Assembly: GCA_916048095.2 (NCBI GenBank)
Contig: OU696591.1
Location: 3,506,568 to 3,570,567, forward strand
Direction of reading: 5' to 3'
DNA length: 64,000 nt
From: Sacculina carcini
Lineage: Eukaryota; Arthropoda; Thecostraca; Sacculinidae
Below, piece after piece: positions 23,891 through 36,956 of the stretch. Position 1 is the stretch's first letter; every line of letters begins with the position of its first letter. Under the pieces are notes generated by a model. It was given only the letters and a program-made list of their open reading frames with translations. It was not told the DNA's origin and ran no database searches. The position numbers were made by a program, and so were the translations under genes.

Positions 23891-24475
23891 TTTTCTTTAT
23901 TTTCTTTATTTTCTTTATTTTCTTTATTTTCTTTATTTTCTTTATTTTCTTTATTTTCTTTATTTTCTCTATTTTCTTTATTTTCTTTATTTTCTCTATT
24001 TTCTTTATTTTCTTTATTTTCTTTATTTTCTTTATTTTCTTTATTTTCTTTATTTTCTTTATTTTCTTTATTTTCTTTATTTTCTTTATTTTCTTTATTT
24101 TCTTTATTTTCTTTATTTTCTTTATTTTCTTTATTTTCTTTATTTTCTTTATTTTCTTTATTTTCTTTATTTTCTTTATTTTCTCTATTTTCTTTATTTT
24201 CTTTATTTTCTTTATTTTCTTTATTTTCTTTATTTTCTGTATTTTCTTTATTTTCTTTATTTTCTTTATTTTCTCTATTTTCTCTATTTTCTTTATTTTA
24301 TTTATTTTATTTATTTTCTTTATTTTATTTATTTTATTTATTTTCTTCATTTTATTTATTTCATTTATTTTCTTTATTTTCTTTATTTTCTTTATTTTCT
24401 TTATTTTCTTTATTTTCTTTATTTTCTTTATTTTCTTTATTTTCTTTATTTTCTTTATTTTATTTATTTTATTTA
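23891..24475. repeat. 9-bp-repeat tract m13 (65 repeats)
   Basis: Mainly TTTTCTTTA with scattered TTTTCTCTA and one TTTTCTGTA (near 24233). Towards the right come TTTTATTTA doublets, then the TTTTCTTCA / TTTCATTTA marker near 24343-24369. Ends with two TTTTATTTA. Confidence 0.95.
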
Positions 24476-25394
24476 ATTCATCCAATTTATTTCGATTATT
24501 TGTGTGTAGAGTTTAGTGTTGAGTGAAGAAAGTTATTACCTGGCTGGGATTCGAACCGAGGTCCTCGGGGTTCGAGCAGAGTCTTACGCGGTTCGGCCAT
24601 TGTAGATGTTCAAGAGAGATGGTTTATATGTGGTATATATAGTGCGCAAGCACGAGTGTACAATTAATATATAGAATTGTGAGATACTTGTGGCGCACAT
24701 GATACAATTGTGGCGCACGTATTAGATATATTAATGTTTATTATATTTGGTTATGCTAACTAAATTAATTTAGAGTTGTGAGACAAATGCACATGATACA
24801 ATTGTGGCGCGCGTATTTGGTATATTAATGTTTATTATATTATGTTATGCTAATTAAATAAATTTAGAGAATTGTGAAACACTTGTGACGCACATGATAC
24901 AATTGTGGCGCGCGTATTAGGTATATTAATGTTTTTTAAATTAGTTTGAGAATTAAATTAATTCATAGAATTGTGAGACACTTGTGGCGCACATGATACA
25001 ATTGTGGCGCACGTATTTCGTATATTAATGTTTATTATATTAGGTTATGATAATTAGTTGTGTTAAGACAAGTTGATTAAAAAATATAATGAAATTAAAT
25101 TGAAAAATATTTATCAAGTGTGTTTAAACGGGTGAATAGACGGTGGATGGTAGAAGATGTCTATAACAATGATTTGTTCAAACTGCGCATGCGCAGACGT
25201 CAGCGCGGTATCACGTACGCGGTGCGTGATTGTGCACCATCCAAGGTTACCTTGAGATGGCGCCAGACTGGCGGGGAATGTGTTTGATGTACTGCGCATG
25301 CGCAGACGTCAGCGCGGTATCATGGTGTGTGCATTGCATCAGCCAAGGTGACCTTGAATGCAGTGCTGAGTCAGCACTGCTGACGTCATCTATA
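24476..25394 (+). repeat. Core 14 (B1)
   Basis: B-type bases, gattaaaaaa, intact MARE-like site. Confidence 0.95.
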
Positions 25395-26285
25395 TTTTCT
25401 TTATTTTCTTTATTTTCTTTATTTTCTTTATTTTATTTATTTTCTTTATTTTCTTTATTTTCTTTATTTTCTTTATTTTCTTTATTTTCTTTATTTTCTT
25501 TATTTTCTTTATTTTCTTTATTTTCTATATTTTCTTTATTTTCTTTATTTTCTTTATTTTCTTTATTTTCTTTATTTTCTTTATTTTATTTATTTTATTT
25601 ATTTTATTTATTTTATTTATTTTATTTATTTTATTTATTTTATTTATTTTATTTATTTTATTTATTTTATTTATTTTATTTATTTTATTTATTTTATTTA
25701 TTTTATTTATTTTATTTATTTTATTTATTTTATTTATTTTATTTATTTTATTTATTTTATTTATTTTATTTATTTTATTTATTTTATTTATTTTATTTAT
25801 TTTATTTATTTTATTTATTTTATTTATTTTATTTATTTTATTTATTTTATTTATTTTATTTATTTTATTTATTTTATTTATTTTATTTATTTTATTTATT
25901 TTCTTTATTTTCTTTATTTTCTTTATTTTCTTTATTTTCTCTATTTTCTTTATTTTCTTTATTTTCTTTATTTTCTTTATTTTCTTTATTTTCTTTATTT
26001 TCTTTATTTTCTTTATTTTCTTTATTTTCTTTATTTTCTCTATTTTCTTTATTTTCTTTATTTTCTTTATTTTATTTATTTTCTTTATTTTCTTTATTTT
26101 CTTTATTTTCTTTATTTTATTTATTTTATTTATTTTATTTATTTTATTTATTTTATTTATTTTCTTCATTTTATTTATTTCATTTATTTTCTTTATTTTC
26201 TTTATTTTCTTTATTTTCTTTATTTTCTTTATTTTCTTTATTTTCTTTATTTTCTTTATTTTCTTTATTTTATTTATTTTATTTA
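25395..26285. repeat. 9-bp-repeat tract m14 (99 repeats)
   Basis: TTTTCTTTA tract carrying an internal block of 35 TTTTATTTA (25584-25898), more TTTTCTTTA with two TTTTCTCTA, and the TTTTCTTCA / TTTCATTTA marker near the right end. The inner A-type block is unusual for a B tract. Confidence 0.95.
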
Positions 26286-27204
26286 ATTCATCCAATTTAT
26301 TTCGATTATTTGTGTGTAGAGTTTAGTGTTGAGTGAAGAAAGTTATTACCTGGCTGGGATTCGAACCGAGGTCCTCGGGGTTCGAGCAGAGTCTTACGCG
26401 GTTCGGCCATTGTAGATGTTCAAGAGAGATGGTTTATATGTGGTATATATAGTGCGCAAGCACGAGTGTACAATTAATATATAGAATTGTGAGATACTTG
26501 TGGCGCACATGATACAATTGTGGCGCACGTATTAGATATATTAATGTTTATTATATTTGGTTATGCTAACTAAATTAATTTAGAGTTGTGAGACAAATGC
26601 ACATGATACAATTGTGGCGCGCGTATTTGGTATATTAATGTTTATTATATTATGTTATGCTAATTAAATAAATTTAGAGAATTGTGAAACACTTGTGACG
26701 CACATGATACAATTGTGGCGCGCGTATTAGGTATATTAATGTTTTTTAAATTAGTTTGAGAATTAAATTAATTCATATAATTGTGAGACACTCGTGGCGC
26801 ACATGATACAATTGTGGCGCACGTATTTCGTATATTAATGTTTATTATATTAGGTTATGATAATTAGTTGTGTTAAGACAAGTTGATTAAAAAATATAAT
26901 GAAATTAAATTGAAAAATATTTATCAAGTGTGTTTAAACGGGTGAATAGACGGTGGATGGTAGAAGATGTCTATAACAATGATTTGTTCAAACTGCGCAT
27001 GCGCAGACGTCAGCGCGGTATCACGTACGCGGTGCGTGATTGTGCACCATCCAAGGTTACCTTGAGATGGCGCCAGACTGGCGGGGAATGTGTTTGATGT
27101 ACTGCGCATGCGCAGACGTCAGCGCGGTATCATGGTGTGTGCATTGCATCAGCCAAGGTGACCTTGAATGCAGTACTGAGTCAGCACTGCTGACGTCATC
27201 TATA
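26286..27204 (+). repeat. Core 15 (B1)
   Basis: Has tcataTaattgtgagacactCg in the fourth subrepeat and TACTGAGTCAGCA. Confidence 0.95.
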
Positions 27205-27762
27205 TTTTCTTTATTTTCTTTATTTTCTTTATTTTCTTTATTTTCTTTATTTTCTTTATTTTCTTTATTTTCTTTATTTTCTTTATTTTCTCTATTTTCT
27301 TTATTTTCTTTATTTTCTTTATTTTCTTTATTTTCTTTATTTTCTTTATTTTCTTTATTTTCTTTATTTTCTTTATTTTCTTTATTTTCTTTATTTTCTT
27401 TATTTTCTTTATTTTCTTTATTTTCTTTATTTTCTTTATTTTCTTTATTTTCTTTATTTTCTTTATTTTCTTTATTTTCTTTATTTTCTTTATTTTCTCT
27501 ATTTTCTTTATTTTCTTTATTTTCTTTATTTTCTGTATTTTCTTTATTTTCTTTATTTTCTTTATTTTCTCTATTTTCTCTATTTTCTTTATTTTATTTA
27601 TTTTATTTATTTTCTTTATTTTATTTATTTTATTTATTTTCTTCATTTTATTTATTTCATTTATTTTCTTTATTTTCTTTATTTTCTTTATTTTCTTTAT
27701 TTTCTTTATTTTCTTTATTTTCTTTATTTTCTTTATTTTCTTTATTTTATTTATTTTATTTA
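27205..27762. repeat. 9-bp-repeat tract m15 (62 repeats)
   Basis: Like m13: TTTTCTTTA with TTTTCTCTA, one TTTTCTGTA near 27530, right-end TTTTCTTCA / TTTCATTTA marker. Confidence 0.95.
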
Positions 27763-28681
27763 ATTCATCCAATTTATTTCGATTATTTGTGTGTAGAGTT
27801 TAGTGTTGAGTGAAGAAAGTTATTACCTGGCTGGGATTCGAACCGAGGTCCTCGGGGTTCGAGCAGAGTCTTACGCGGTTCGGCCATTGTAGATGTTCAA
27901 GAGAGATGGTTTATATGTGGTATATATAGTGCGCAAGCACGAGTGTACAATTAATATATAGAATTGTGAGATACTTGTGGCGCACATGATACAATTGTGG
28001 CGCACGTATTAGATATATTAATGTTTATTATATTTGGTTATGCTAACTAAATTAATTTAGAGTTGTGAGACAAATGCACATGATACAATTGTGGCGCGCG
28101 TATTTGGTATATTAATGTTTATTATATTATGTTATGCTAATTAAATAAATTTAGAGAATTGTGAAACACTTGTGACGCACATGATACAATTGTGGCGCGC
28201 GTATTAGGTATATTAATGTTTTTTAAATTAGTTTGAGAATTAAATTAATTCATAGAATTGTGAGACACTTGTGGCGCACATGATACAATTGTGGCGCACG
28301 TATTTCGTATATTAATGTTTATTATATTAGGTTATGATAATTAGTTGTGTTAAGACAAGTTGATTAAAAAATATAATGAAATTAAATTGAAAAATGTTTA
28401 TCAAGTGTGTTTAAACGGGTGAATAGACGGTGGATGGTAGAAGATGTCTATAACAATGATTTGTTCAAACTGCGCATGCGCAGACGTCAGCGCGGTATCA
28501 CGTACGCGGTGCGTGATTGTGCACCATCCAAGGTCACCTTGAGATGGCGCCAGACTGGCGGGGAATGTGTTTGATGTACTGCGCATGCGCAGACGTCAGC
28601 GCGGTATCATGGTGTGTGCATTGCATCAGCCAAGGTGACCTTGAATGCAGTGCTGAGTCAGCACTGCTGACGTCATCTATA
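27763..28681 (+). repeat. Core 16 (B1)
   Basis: Private variants shared only with core 19: aaaaatGtttatc (near 28395) and caaggtCaccttg (near 28530). Confidence 0.95.
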
Positions 28682-29068
28682 TTTTCTTTATTTTCTTTAT
28701 TTTCTTTATTTTCTTTATTTTCTTTATTTTCTTTATTTTCTTTATTTTCTTTATTTTCTTTATTTTCTTTATTTTCTTTATTTTCTTTATTTTCTTTATT
28801 TTCTCTATTTTCTTTATTTTCTTTATTTTCTTTATTTTCTCTATTTTCTCTATTTTCTTTATTTTCTTTATTTTATTTATTTTATTTATTTTATTTATTT
28901 TCTTTATTTTCTTTATTTTCTTTATATTCTTTATTTTATTTATTTTCTTTATTTTATTTATTTTCTACATTTTATTTATTTTATTTATTTTATTTATTTT
29001 CTTTATTTTCTTTATTTTCTTTATTTTCTTTATTTTCTTTATTTTCTTTATTTTATTTATTTTATTTA
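28682..29068. repeat. 9-bp-repeat tract m16 (43 repeats)
   Basis: TTTTCTTTA with TTTTCTCTA, then the second marker type: TATTCTTTA, alternating TTTTATTTA/TTTTCTTTA, and TTTTCTACA near 28970. Confidence 0.95.
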
Positions 29069-29987
29069 ATTCATCCAATTTATTTCGATTATTTGTGTGT
29101 AGAGTTTAGTGTTGAGTGAAGAAAGTTATTACCTGGCTGGGATTCGAACCGAGGTCCTCGGGGTTCGAGCAGAGTCTTACGCGGTTCGGCCATTGTAGAT
29201 GTTCAAGAGAGATGGTTTATATGTGGTATATATAGTGCGCAAGCACGAGTGTACAATTAATATATAGAATTGTGAGATACTTGTGGCGCACATGATACAA
29301 TTGTGGCGCACGTATTAGATATATTAATGTTTATTATATTTGGTTATGCTAACTAAATTAATTTAGAGTTGTGAGACAAATGCACATGATACAATTGTGG
29401 CGCGCGTATTTGGTATATTAATGTTTATTATATTATGTTATGCTAATTAAATAAATTTAGAGAATTGTGAAACACTTGTGACGCACATGATACAATTGTG
29501 GCGCGCGTATTAGGTATATTAATGTTTTTTAAATTAGTTTGAGAATTAAATTAATTCATATAATTGTGAGACACTCGTGGCGCACATGATACAATTGTGG
29601 CGCACGTATTTCGTATATTAATGTTTATTATATTAGGTTATGATAATTAGTTGTGTTAAGACAAGTTGATTAAAAAATATAATGAAATTAAATTGAAAAA
29701 TATTTATCAAGTGTGTTTAAACGGGTGAATAGACGGTGGATGGTAGAAGATGTCTATAACAATGATTTGTTCAAACTGCGCATGCGCAGACGTCAGCGCG
29801 GTATCACGTACGCGGTGCGTGATTGTGCACCATCCAAGGTTACCTTGAGATGGCGCCAGACTGGCGGGGAATGTGTTTGATGTACTGCGCATGCGCAGAC
29901 GTCAGCGCGGTATCATGGTGTGTGCATTGCATCAGCCAAGGTGACCTTGAATGCAGTACTGAGTCAGCACTGCTGACGTCATCTATA
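29069..29987 (+). repeat. Core 17 (B1)
   Basis: tcataTaattgtgagacactCg and TACTGAGTCAGCA. Confidence 0.95.
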
Positions 29988-30401
29988 TTTTCTTTATTTT
30001 CTTTATTTTCTTTATTTTCTTTATTTTCTTTATTTTCTTTATTTTCTTTATTTTCTTTATTTTCTTTATTTTCTCTATTTTCTCTATTTTCTCTATTTTC
30101 TCTATTTTCTTTATTTTCTTTATTTTCTTTATTTTCTTTATTTTCTTTATTTTCTTTATTTTCTCTATTTTCTTTATTTTCTTTATTTTCTGTATTTTCT
30201 TTATTTTCTTTCTTTTCTTTATTTTCTCTATTTTCTCTATTTTCTTTATTTTATTTATTTTATTTATTTTCTTTATTTTATTTATTTTATTTATTTTCTT
30301 CATTTTATTTATTTCATTTATTTTCTTTATTTTCTTTATTTTCTTTATTTTCTTTATTTTCTTTATTTTCTTTATTTTCTTTATTTTATTTATTTTATTT
30401 A
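29988..30401. repeat. 9-bp-repeat tract m17 (46 repeats)
   Basis: TTTTCTTTA with a run of four TTTTCTCTA (near 30070-30106), TTTTCTGTA, TTTCCTTTC-type noise near 30208 (tttctttctttt), and the TTTTCTTCA / TTTCATTTA marker. Confidence 0.95.
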
Positions 30402-31320
30402 ATTCATCCAATTTATTTCGATTATTTGTGTGTAGAGTTTAGTGTTGAGTGAAGAAAGTTATTACCTGGCTGGGATTCGAACCGAGGTCCTCGGGGTTCG
30501 AGCAGAGTCTTACGCGGTTCGGCCATTGTAGATGTTCAAGAGAGATGGTTTATATGTGGTATATATAGTGCGCAAGCACGAGTGTACAATTAATATATAG
30601 AATTGTGAGATACTTGTGGCGCACATGATACAATTGTGGCGCACGTATTAGATATATTAATGTTTATTATATTTGGTTATGCTAACTAAATTAATTTAGA
30701 GTTGTGAGACAAATGCACATGATACAATTGTGGCGCGCGTATTTGGTATATTAATGTTTATTATATTATGTTATGCTAATTAAATAAATTTAGAGAATTG
30801 TGAAACACTTGTGACGCACATGATACAATTGTGGCGCGCGTATTAGGTATATTAATGTTTTTTAAATTAGTTTGAGAATTAAATTAATTCATATAATTGT
30901 GAGACACTCGTGGCGCACATGATACAATTGTGGCGCACGTATTTCGTATATTAATGTTTATTATATTAGGTTATGATAATTAGTTGTGTTAAGACAAGTT
31001 GATTAAAAAATATAATGAAATTAAATTGAAAAATATTTATCAAGTGTGTTTAAACGGGTGAATAGACGGTGGATGGTAGAAGATGTCTATAACAATGATT
31101 TGTTCAAACTGCGCATGCGCAGACGTCAGCGCGGTATCACGTACGCGGTGCGTGATTGTGCACCATCCAAGGTTACCTTGAGATGGCGCCAGACTGGCGG
31201 GGAATGTGTTTGATGTACTGCGCATGCGCAGACGTCAGCGCGGTATCATGGTGTGTGCATTGCATCAGCCAAGGTGACCTTGAATGCAGTGCTGAGTCAG
31301 CACTGCTGACGTCATCTATA
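30402..31320 (+). repeat. Core 18 (B1)
   Basis: tcataTaattgtgagacactCg but intact TGCTGAGTCAGCA, so it combines a core 15/17-type middle with a core 14-type right end. Confidence 0.95.
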
Positions 31321-31887
31321 TTTTCTTTATTTTCTTTATTTTCTTTATTTTCTTTATTTTCTTTATTTTCTTTATTTTCTTTATTTTCTTTATTTTCTTT
31401 ATTTTCTCTATTTTCTTTATTTTCTTTATTTTCTTTATTTTCTTTATTTTCTTTATTTTCTTTATTTTCTTTATTTTCTTTATTTTCTTTATTTTCTTTA
31501 TTTTCTTTATTTTCTTTATTTTCTTTATTTTCTTTTTTTTCTTTATTTTCTTTATTTTCTTTATTTTCTTTATTTTCTTTATTTTCTTTATTTTCTTTAT
31601 TTTCTTTATTTTCTCTATTTTCTTTATTTTCTTTATTTTCTTTATTTTCTTTATTTTCTGTATTTTCTTTATTTTCTTTATTTTCTTTATTTTCTCTATT
31701 TTCTCTATTTTCTTTATTTTATTTATTTTATTTATTTTCTTTATTTTATTTATTTTATTTATTTTCTTCATTTTATTTATTTCATTTATTTTCTTTATTT
31801 TCTTTATTTTCTTTATTTTCTTTATTTTCTTTATTTTCTTTATTTTCTTTATTTTCTTTATTTTCTTTATTTTATTTATTTTATTTA
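31321..31887. repeat. 9-bp-repeat tract m18 (63 repeats)
   Basis: TTTTCTTTA with one TTTTCTTTT (near 31533), TTTTCTCTA, TTTTCTGTA, and the TTTTCTTCA / TTTCATTTA marker. Confidence 0.95.
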
Positions 31888-32806
31888 ATTCATCCAATTT
31901 ATTTCGATTATTTGTGTGTAGAGTTTAGTGTTGAGTGAAGAAAGTTATTACCTGGCTGGGATTCGAACCGAGGTCCTCGGGGTTCGAGCAGAGTCTTACG
32001 CGGTTCGGCCATTGTAGATGTTCAAGAGAGATGGTTTATATGTGGTATATATAGTGCGCAAGCACGAGTGTACAATTAATATATAGAATTGTGAGATACT
32101 TGTGGCGCACATGATACAATTGTGGCGCACGTATTAGATATATTAATGTTTATTATATTTGGTTATGCTAACTAAATTAATTTAGAGTTGTGAGACAAAT
32201 GCACATGATACAATTGTGGCGCGCGTATTTGGTATATTAATGTTTATTATATTATGTTATGCTAATTAAATAAATTTAGAGAATTGTGAAACACTTGTGA
32301 CGCACATGATACAATTGTGGCGCGCGTATTAGGTATATTAATGTTTTTTAAATTAGTTTGAGAATTAAATTAATTCATAGAATTGTGAGACACTTGTGGC
32401 GCACATGATACAATTGTGGCGCACGTATTTCGTATATTAATGTTTATTATATTAGGTTATGATAATTAGTTGTGTTAAGACAAGTTGATTAAAAAATATA
32501 ATGAAATTAAATTGAAAAATGTTTATCAAGTGTGTTTAAACGGGTGAATAGACGGTGGATGGTAGAAGATGTCTATAACAATGATTTGTTCAAACTGCGC
32601 ATGCGCAGACGTCAGCGCGGTATCACGTACGCGGTGCGTGATTGTGCACCATCCAAGGTCACCTTGAGATGGCGCCAGACTGGCGGGGAATGTGTTTGAT
32701 GTACTGCGCATGCGCAGACGTCAGCGCGGTATCATGGTGTGTGCATTGCATCAGCCAAGGTGACCTTGAATGCAGTGCTGAGTCAGCACTGCTGACGTCA
32801 TCTATA
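31888..32806 (+). repeat. Core 19 (B1)
   Basis: Same private variants as core 16: aaaaatGtttatc and caaggtCaccttg. Confidence 0.95.
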
Positions 32807-33193
32807 TTTTCTTTATTTTCTTTATTTTCTTTATTTTCTTTATTTTCTTTATTTTCTTTATTTTCTTTATTTTCTTTATTTTCTTTATTTTCTTTATTTT
32901 CTTTATTTTCTTTATTTTCTTTATTTTCTCTATTTTCTTTATTTTCTTTATTTTCTTTATTTTCTCTATTTTCTCTATTTTCTTTATTTTCTTTATTTTA
33001 TTTATTTTATTTATTTTATTTATTTTCTTTATTTTCTTTATTTTCTTTATATTCTTTATTTTATTTATTTTCTTTATTTTATTTATTTTCTACATTTTAT
33101 TTATTTTATTTATTTTATTTATTTTCTTTATTTTCTTTATTTTCTTTATTTTCTTTATTTTCTTTATTTTCTTTATTTTATTTATTTTATTTA
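32807..33193. repeat. 9-bp-repeat tract m19 (43 repeats)
   Basis: Same length and variant order as m16, including TTTTCTACA near 33090. Confidence 0.95.
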
Positions 33194-34112
33194 ATTCATC
33201 CAATTTATTTCGATTATTTGTGTGTAGAGTTTAGTGTTGAGTGAAGAAAGTTATTACCTGGCTGGGATTCGAACCGAGGTCCTCGGGGTTCGAGCAGAGT
33301 CTTACGCGGTTCGGCCATTGTAGATGTTCAAGAGAGATGGTTTATATGTGGTATATATAGTGCGCAAGCACGAGTGTACAATTAATATATAGAATTGTGA
33401 GATACTTGTGGCGCACATGATACAATTGTGGCGCACGTATTAGATATATTAATGTTTATTATATTTGGTTATGCTAACTAAATTAATTTAGAGTTGTGAG
33501 ACAAATGCACATGATACAATTGTGGCGCGCGTATTTGGTATATTAATGTTTATTATATTATGTTATGCTAATTAAATAAATTTAGAGAATTGTGAAACAC
33601 TTGTGACGCACATGATACAATTGTGGCGCGCGTATTAGGTATATTAATGTTTTTTAAATTAGTTTGAGAATTAAATTAATTCATATAATTGTGAGACACT
33701 CGTGGCGCACATGATACAATTGTGGCGCACGTATTTCGTATATTAATGTTTATTATATTAGGTTATGATAATTAGTTGTGTTAAGACAAGTTGATTAAAA
33801 AATATAATGAAATTAAATTGAAAAATATTTATCAAGTGTGTTTAAACGGGTGAATAGACGGTGGATGGTAGAAGATGTCTATAACAATGATTTGTTCAAA
33901 CTGCGCATGCGCAGACGTCAGCGCGGTATCACGTACGCGGTGCGTGATTGTGCACCATCCAAGGTTACCTTGAGATGGCGCCAGACTGGCGGGGAATGTG
34001 TTTGATGTACTGCGCATGCGCAGACGTCAGCGCGGTATCATGGTGTGTGCATTGCATCAGCCAAGGTGACCTTGAATGCAGTACTGAGTCAGCACTGCTG
34101 ACGTCATCTATA
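33194..34112 (+). repeat. Core 20 (B1)
   Basis: Same variants as core 17: tcataTaattg, acactCg, TACTGAGTCAGCA. Confidence 0.95.
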
Positions 34113-34526
34113 TTTTCTTTATTTTCTTTATTTTCTTTATTTTCTTTATTTTCTTTATTTTCTTTATTTTCTTTATTTTCTTTATTTTCTTTATTTTCTC
34201 TATTTTCTCTATTTTCTCTATTTTCTCTATTTTCTTTATTTTCTTTATTTTCTTTATTTTCTTTATTTTCTTTATTTTCTTTATTTTCTCTATTTTCTTT
34301 ATTTTCTTTATTTTCTGTATTTTCTTTATTTTCTTTCTTTTCTTTATTTTCTCTATTTTCTCTATTTTCTTTATTTTATTTATTTTATTTATTTTCTTTA
34401 TTTTATTTATTTTATTTATTTTCTTCATTTTATTTATTTCATTTATTTTCTTTATTTTCTTTATTTTCTTTATTTTCTTTATTTTCTTTATTTTCTTTAT
34501 TTTCTTTATTTTATTTATTTTATTTA
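34113..34526. repeat. 9-bp-repeat tract m20 (46 repeats)
   Basis: Same length and variant order as m17, including the run of four TTTTCTCTA. Confidence 0.95.
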
Positions 34527-35445
34527 ATTCATCCAATTTATTTCGATTATTTGTGTGTAGAGTTTAGTGTTGAGTGAAGAAAGTTATTACCTGGCTGGGA
34601 TTCGAACCGAGGTCCTCGGGGTTCGAGCAGAGTCTTACGCGGTTCGGCCATTGTAGATGTTCAAGAGAGATGGTTTATATGTGGTATATATAGTGCGCAA
34701 GCACGAGTGTACAATTAATATATAGAATTGTGAGATACTTGTGGCGCACATGATACAATTGTGGCGCACGTATTAGATATATTAATGTTTATTATATTTG
34801 GTTATGCTAACTAAATTAATTTAGAGTTGTGAGACAAATGCACATGATACAATTGTGGCGCGCGTATTTGGTATATTAATGTTTATTATATTATGTTATG
34901 CTAATTAAATAAATTTAGAGAATTGTGAAACACTTGTGACGCACATGATACAATTGTGGCGCGCGTATTAGGTATATTAATGTTTTTTAAATTAGTTTGA
35001 GAATTAAATTAATTCATAGAATTGTGAGACACTTGTGGCGCACATGATACAATTGTGGCGCACGTATTTCGTATATTAATGTTTATTATATTAGGTTATG
35101 ATAATTAGTTGTGTTAAGACAAGTTGATTAAAAAATATAATGAAATTAAATTGAAAAATATTTATCAAGTGTGTTTAAACGGGTGAATAGACGGTGGATG
35201 GTAGAAGATGTCTATAACAATGATTTGTTCAAACTGCGCATGCGCAGACGTCAGCGCGGTATCACGTACGCGGTGCGTGATTGTGCACCATCCAAGGTTA
35301 CCTTGAGATGGCGCCAGACTGGCGGGGAATGTGTTTGATGTACTGCGCATGCGCAGACGTCAGCGCGGTATCATGGTGTGTGCATTGCATCAGCCAAGGT
35401 GACCTTGAATGCAGTGCTGAGTCAGCACTGCTGACGTCATCTATA
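34527..35445 (+). repeat. Core 21 (B1)
   Basis: B1 consensus with tcataGaattg and an intact MARE-like site. Confidence 0.95.
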
Positions 35446-36039
35446 TTTTCTTTATTTTCTTTATTTTCTTTATTTTCTTTATTTTCTTTATTTTCTTTAT
35501 TTTCTTTATTTTCTTTATTTTCTTTATTTTCTTTATTTTCTTTATTTTCTTTATTTTCTTTATTTTCTTTATTTTCTTTTTTTTCTTTATTTTCTTTATT
35601 TTCTCTATTTTCTTTATTTTCTTTATTTTCTTTGTTTTCTTTATTTTCTTTATTTTCTTTATTTTCTTTATTTTCTTTATTTTCTCTATTTTCTTTATTT
35701 TCTTTATTTTCTTTATTTTCTTTATTTTCTTTATTTTCTTTATTTTCTTTATTTTCTTTATTTTCTTTATTTTCTTTATTTTCTTTATTTTCTTTATTTT
35801 CTTTATTTTCTCTATTTTCTCTATTTTCTTTATTTTCTTTATTTTATTTATTTTATTTATTTTCTTTATTTTCTTTATTTTCTTTATATTCTTTATTTTA
35901 TTTATTTTCTTTATTTTATTTATTTTCTACATTTTATTTATTTTATTTATTTTATTTATTTTATTTATTTTCTTTATTTTCTTTATTTTCTTTATTTTCT
36001 TTATTTTCTTTATTTTCTTTATTTTATTTATTTTATTTA
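35446..36039. repeat. 9-bp-repeat tract m21 (66 repeats)
   Basis: TTTTCTTTA with TTTTCTTTT (near 35579), TTTTCTTTG (near 35634), TTTTCTCTA, then the TATTCTTTA / TTTTCTACA marker. Confidence 0.95.
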
Positions 36040-36956
36040 ATTCATCCAATTTATTTCGATTATTTGTGTGTAGAGTTTAGTGTTGAGTGAAGAAAGTTAT
36101 TACCTGGCTGGGATTCGAACCGAGGTCCTCGGGGTTCGAGCAGTCTTACGCGGTTCGGCCATTGTAGATGTTCAAGAGAGATGGTTTATATGTGGTATAT
36201 ATAGTGCGCAAGCACGAGTGTACAATTAATATATAGAATTGTGAGATACTTGTGGCGCACATGATACAATTGTGGCGCACGTATTAGATATATTAATGTT
36301 TATTATATTTGGTTATGCTAACTAAATTAATTTAGAGTTGTGAGACAAATGCACATGATACAATTGTGGCGCGCGTATTTGGTATATTAATGTTTATTAT
36401 ATTATGTTATGCTAATTAAATAAATTTAGAGAATTGTGAAACACTTGTGACGCACATGATACAATTGTGGCGCGCGTATTAGGTATATTAATGTTTTTTA
36501 AATTAGTTTGAGAATTAAATTAATTCATATAATTGTGAGACACTCGTGGCGCACATGATACAATTGTGGCGCACGTATTTCGTATATTAATGTTTATTAT
36601 ATTAGGTTATGATAATTAGTTGTGTTAAGACAAGTTGATTAAAAAATATAATGAAATTAAATTGAAAAATATTTATCAAGTGTGTTTAAACGGGTGAATA
36701 GACGGTGGATGGTAGAAGATGTCTATAACAATGATTTGTTCAAACTGCGCATGCGCAGACGTCAGCGCGGTATCACGTACGCGGTGCGTGATTGTGCACC
36801 ATCCAAGGTTACCTTGAGATGGCGCCAGACTGGCGGGGAATGTGTTTGATGTACTGCGCATGCGCAGACGTCAGCGCGGTATCATGGTGTGTGCATTGCA
36901 TCAGCCAAGGTGACCTTGAATGCAGTACTGAGTCAGCACTGCTGACGTCATCTATA
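36040..36956 (+). repeat. Core 22 (B1), 2-bp deletion
   Basis: 917 bp. The same AG loss from gagcagagtcttac as in core 10, here on a B background (near 36142). Also tcataTaattg, acactCg, TACTGAGTCAGCA. Confidence 0.95.

Larger units (their letters stand above)
27763..31887 (+). repeat. Higher-order repeat copy 1 (three units, 4,125 bp)
   Basis: Cores 16-18 with tracts m16-m18. The next three units (31888 onward) repeat the pattern: private variants of core 16 recur in core 19, those of core 17 in core 20, and m16/m19 and m17/m20 have equal lengths (387 and 414 bp) and the same internal variants. Similarity decays within core 18 versus core 21. Confidence 0.85.
31888..36039 (+). repeat. Higher-order repeat copy 2 (three units, 4,152 bp)
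   Basis: Cores 19-21 with m19-m21, the second copy of the three-unit block. Its third unit is diverged from copy 1: core 21 has tcataGaattg and m21 carries the TATTCTTTA / TTTTCTACA marker instead of the TTTCATTTA marker. Confidence 0.85.
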
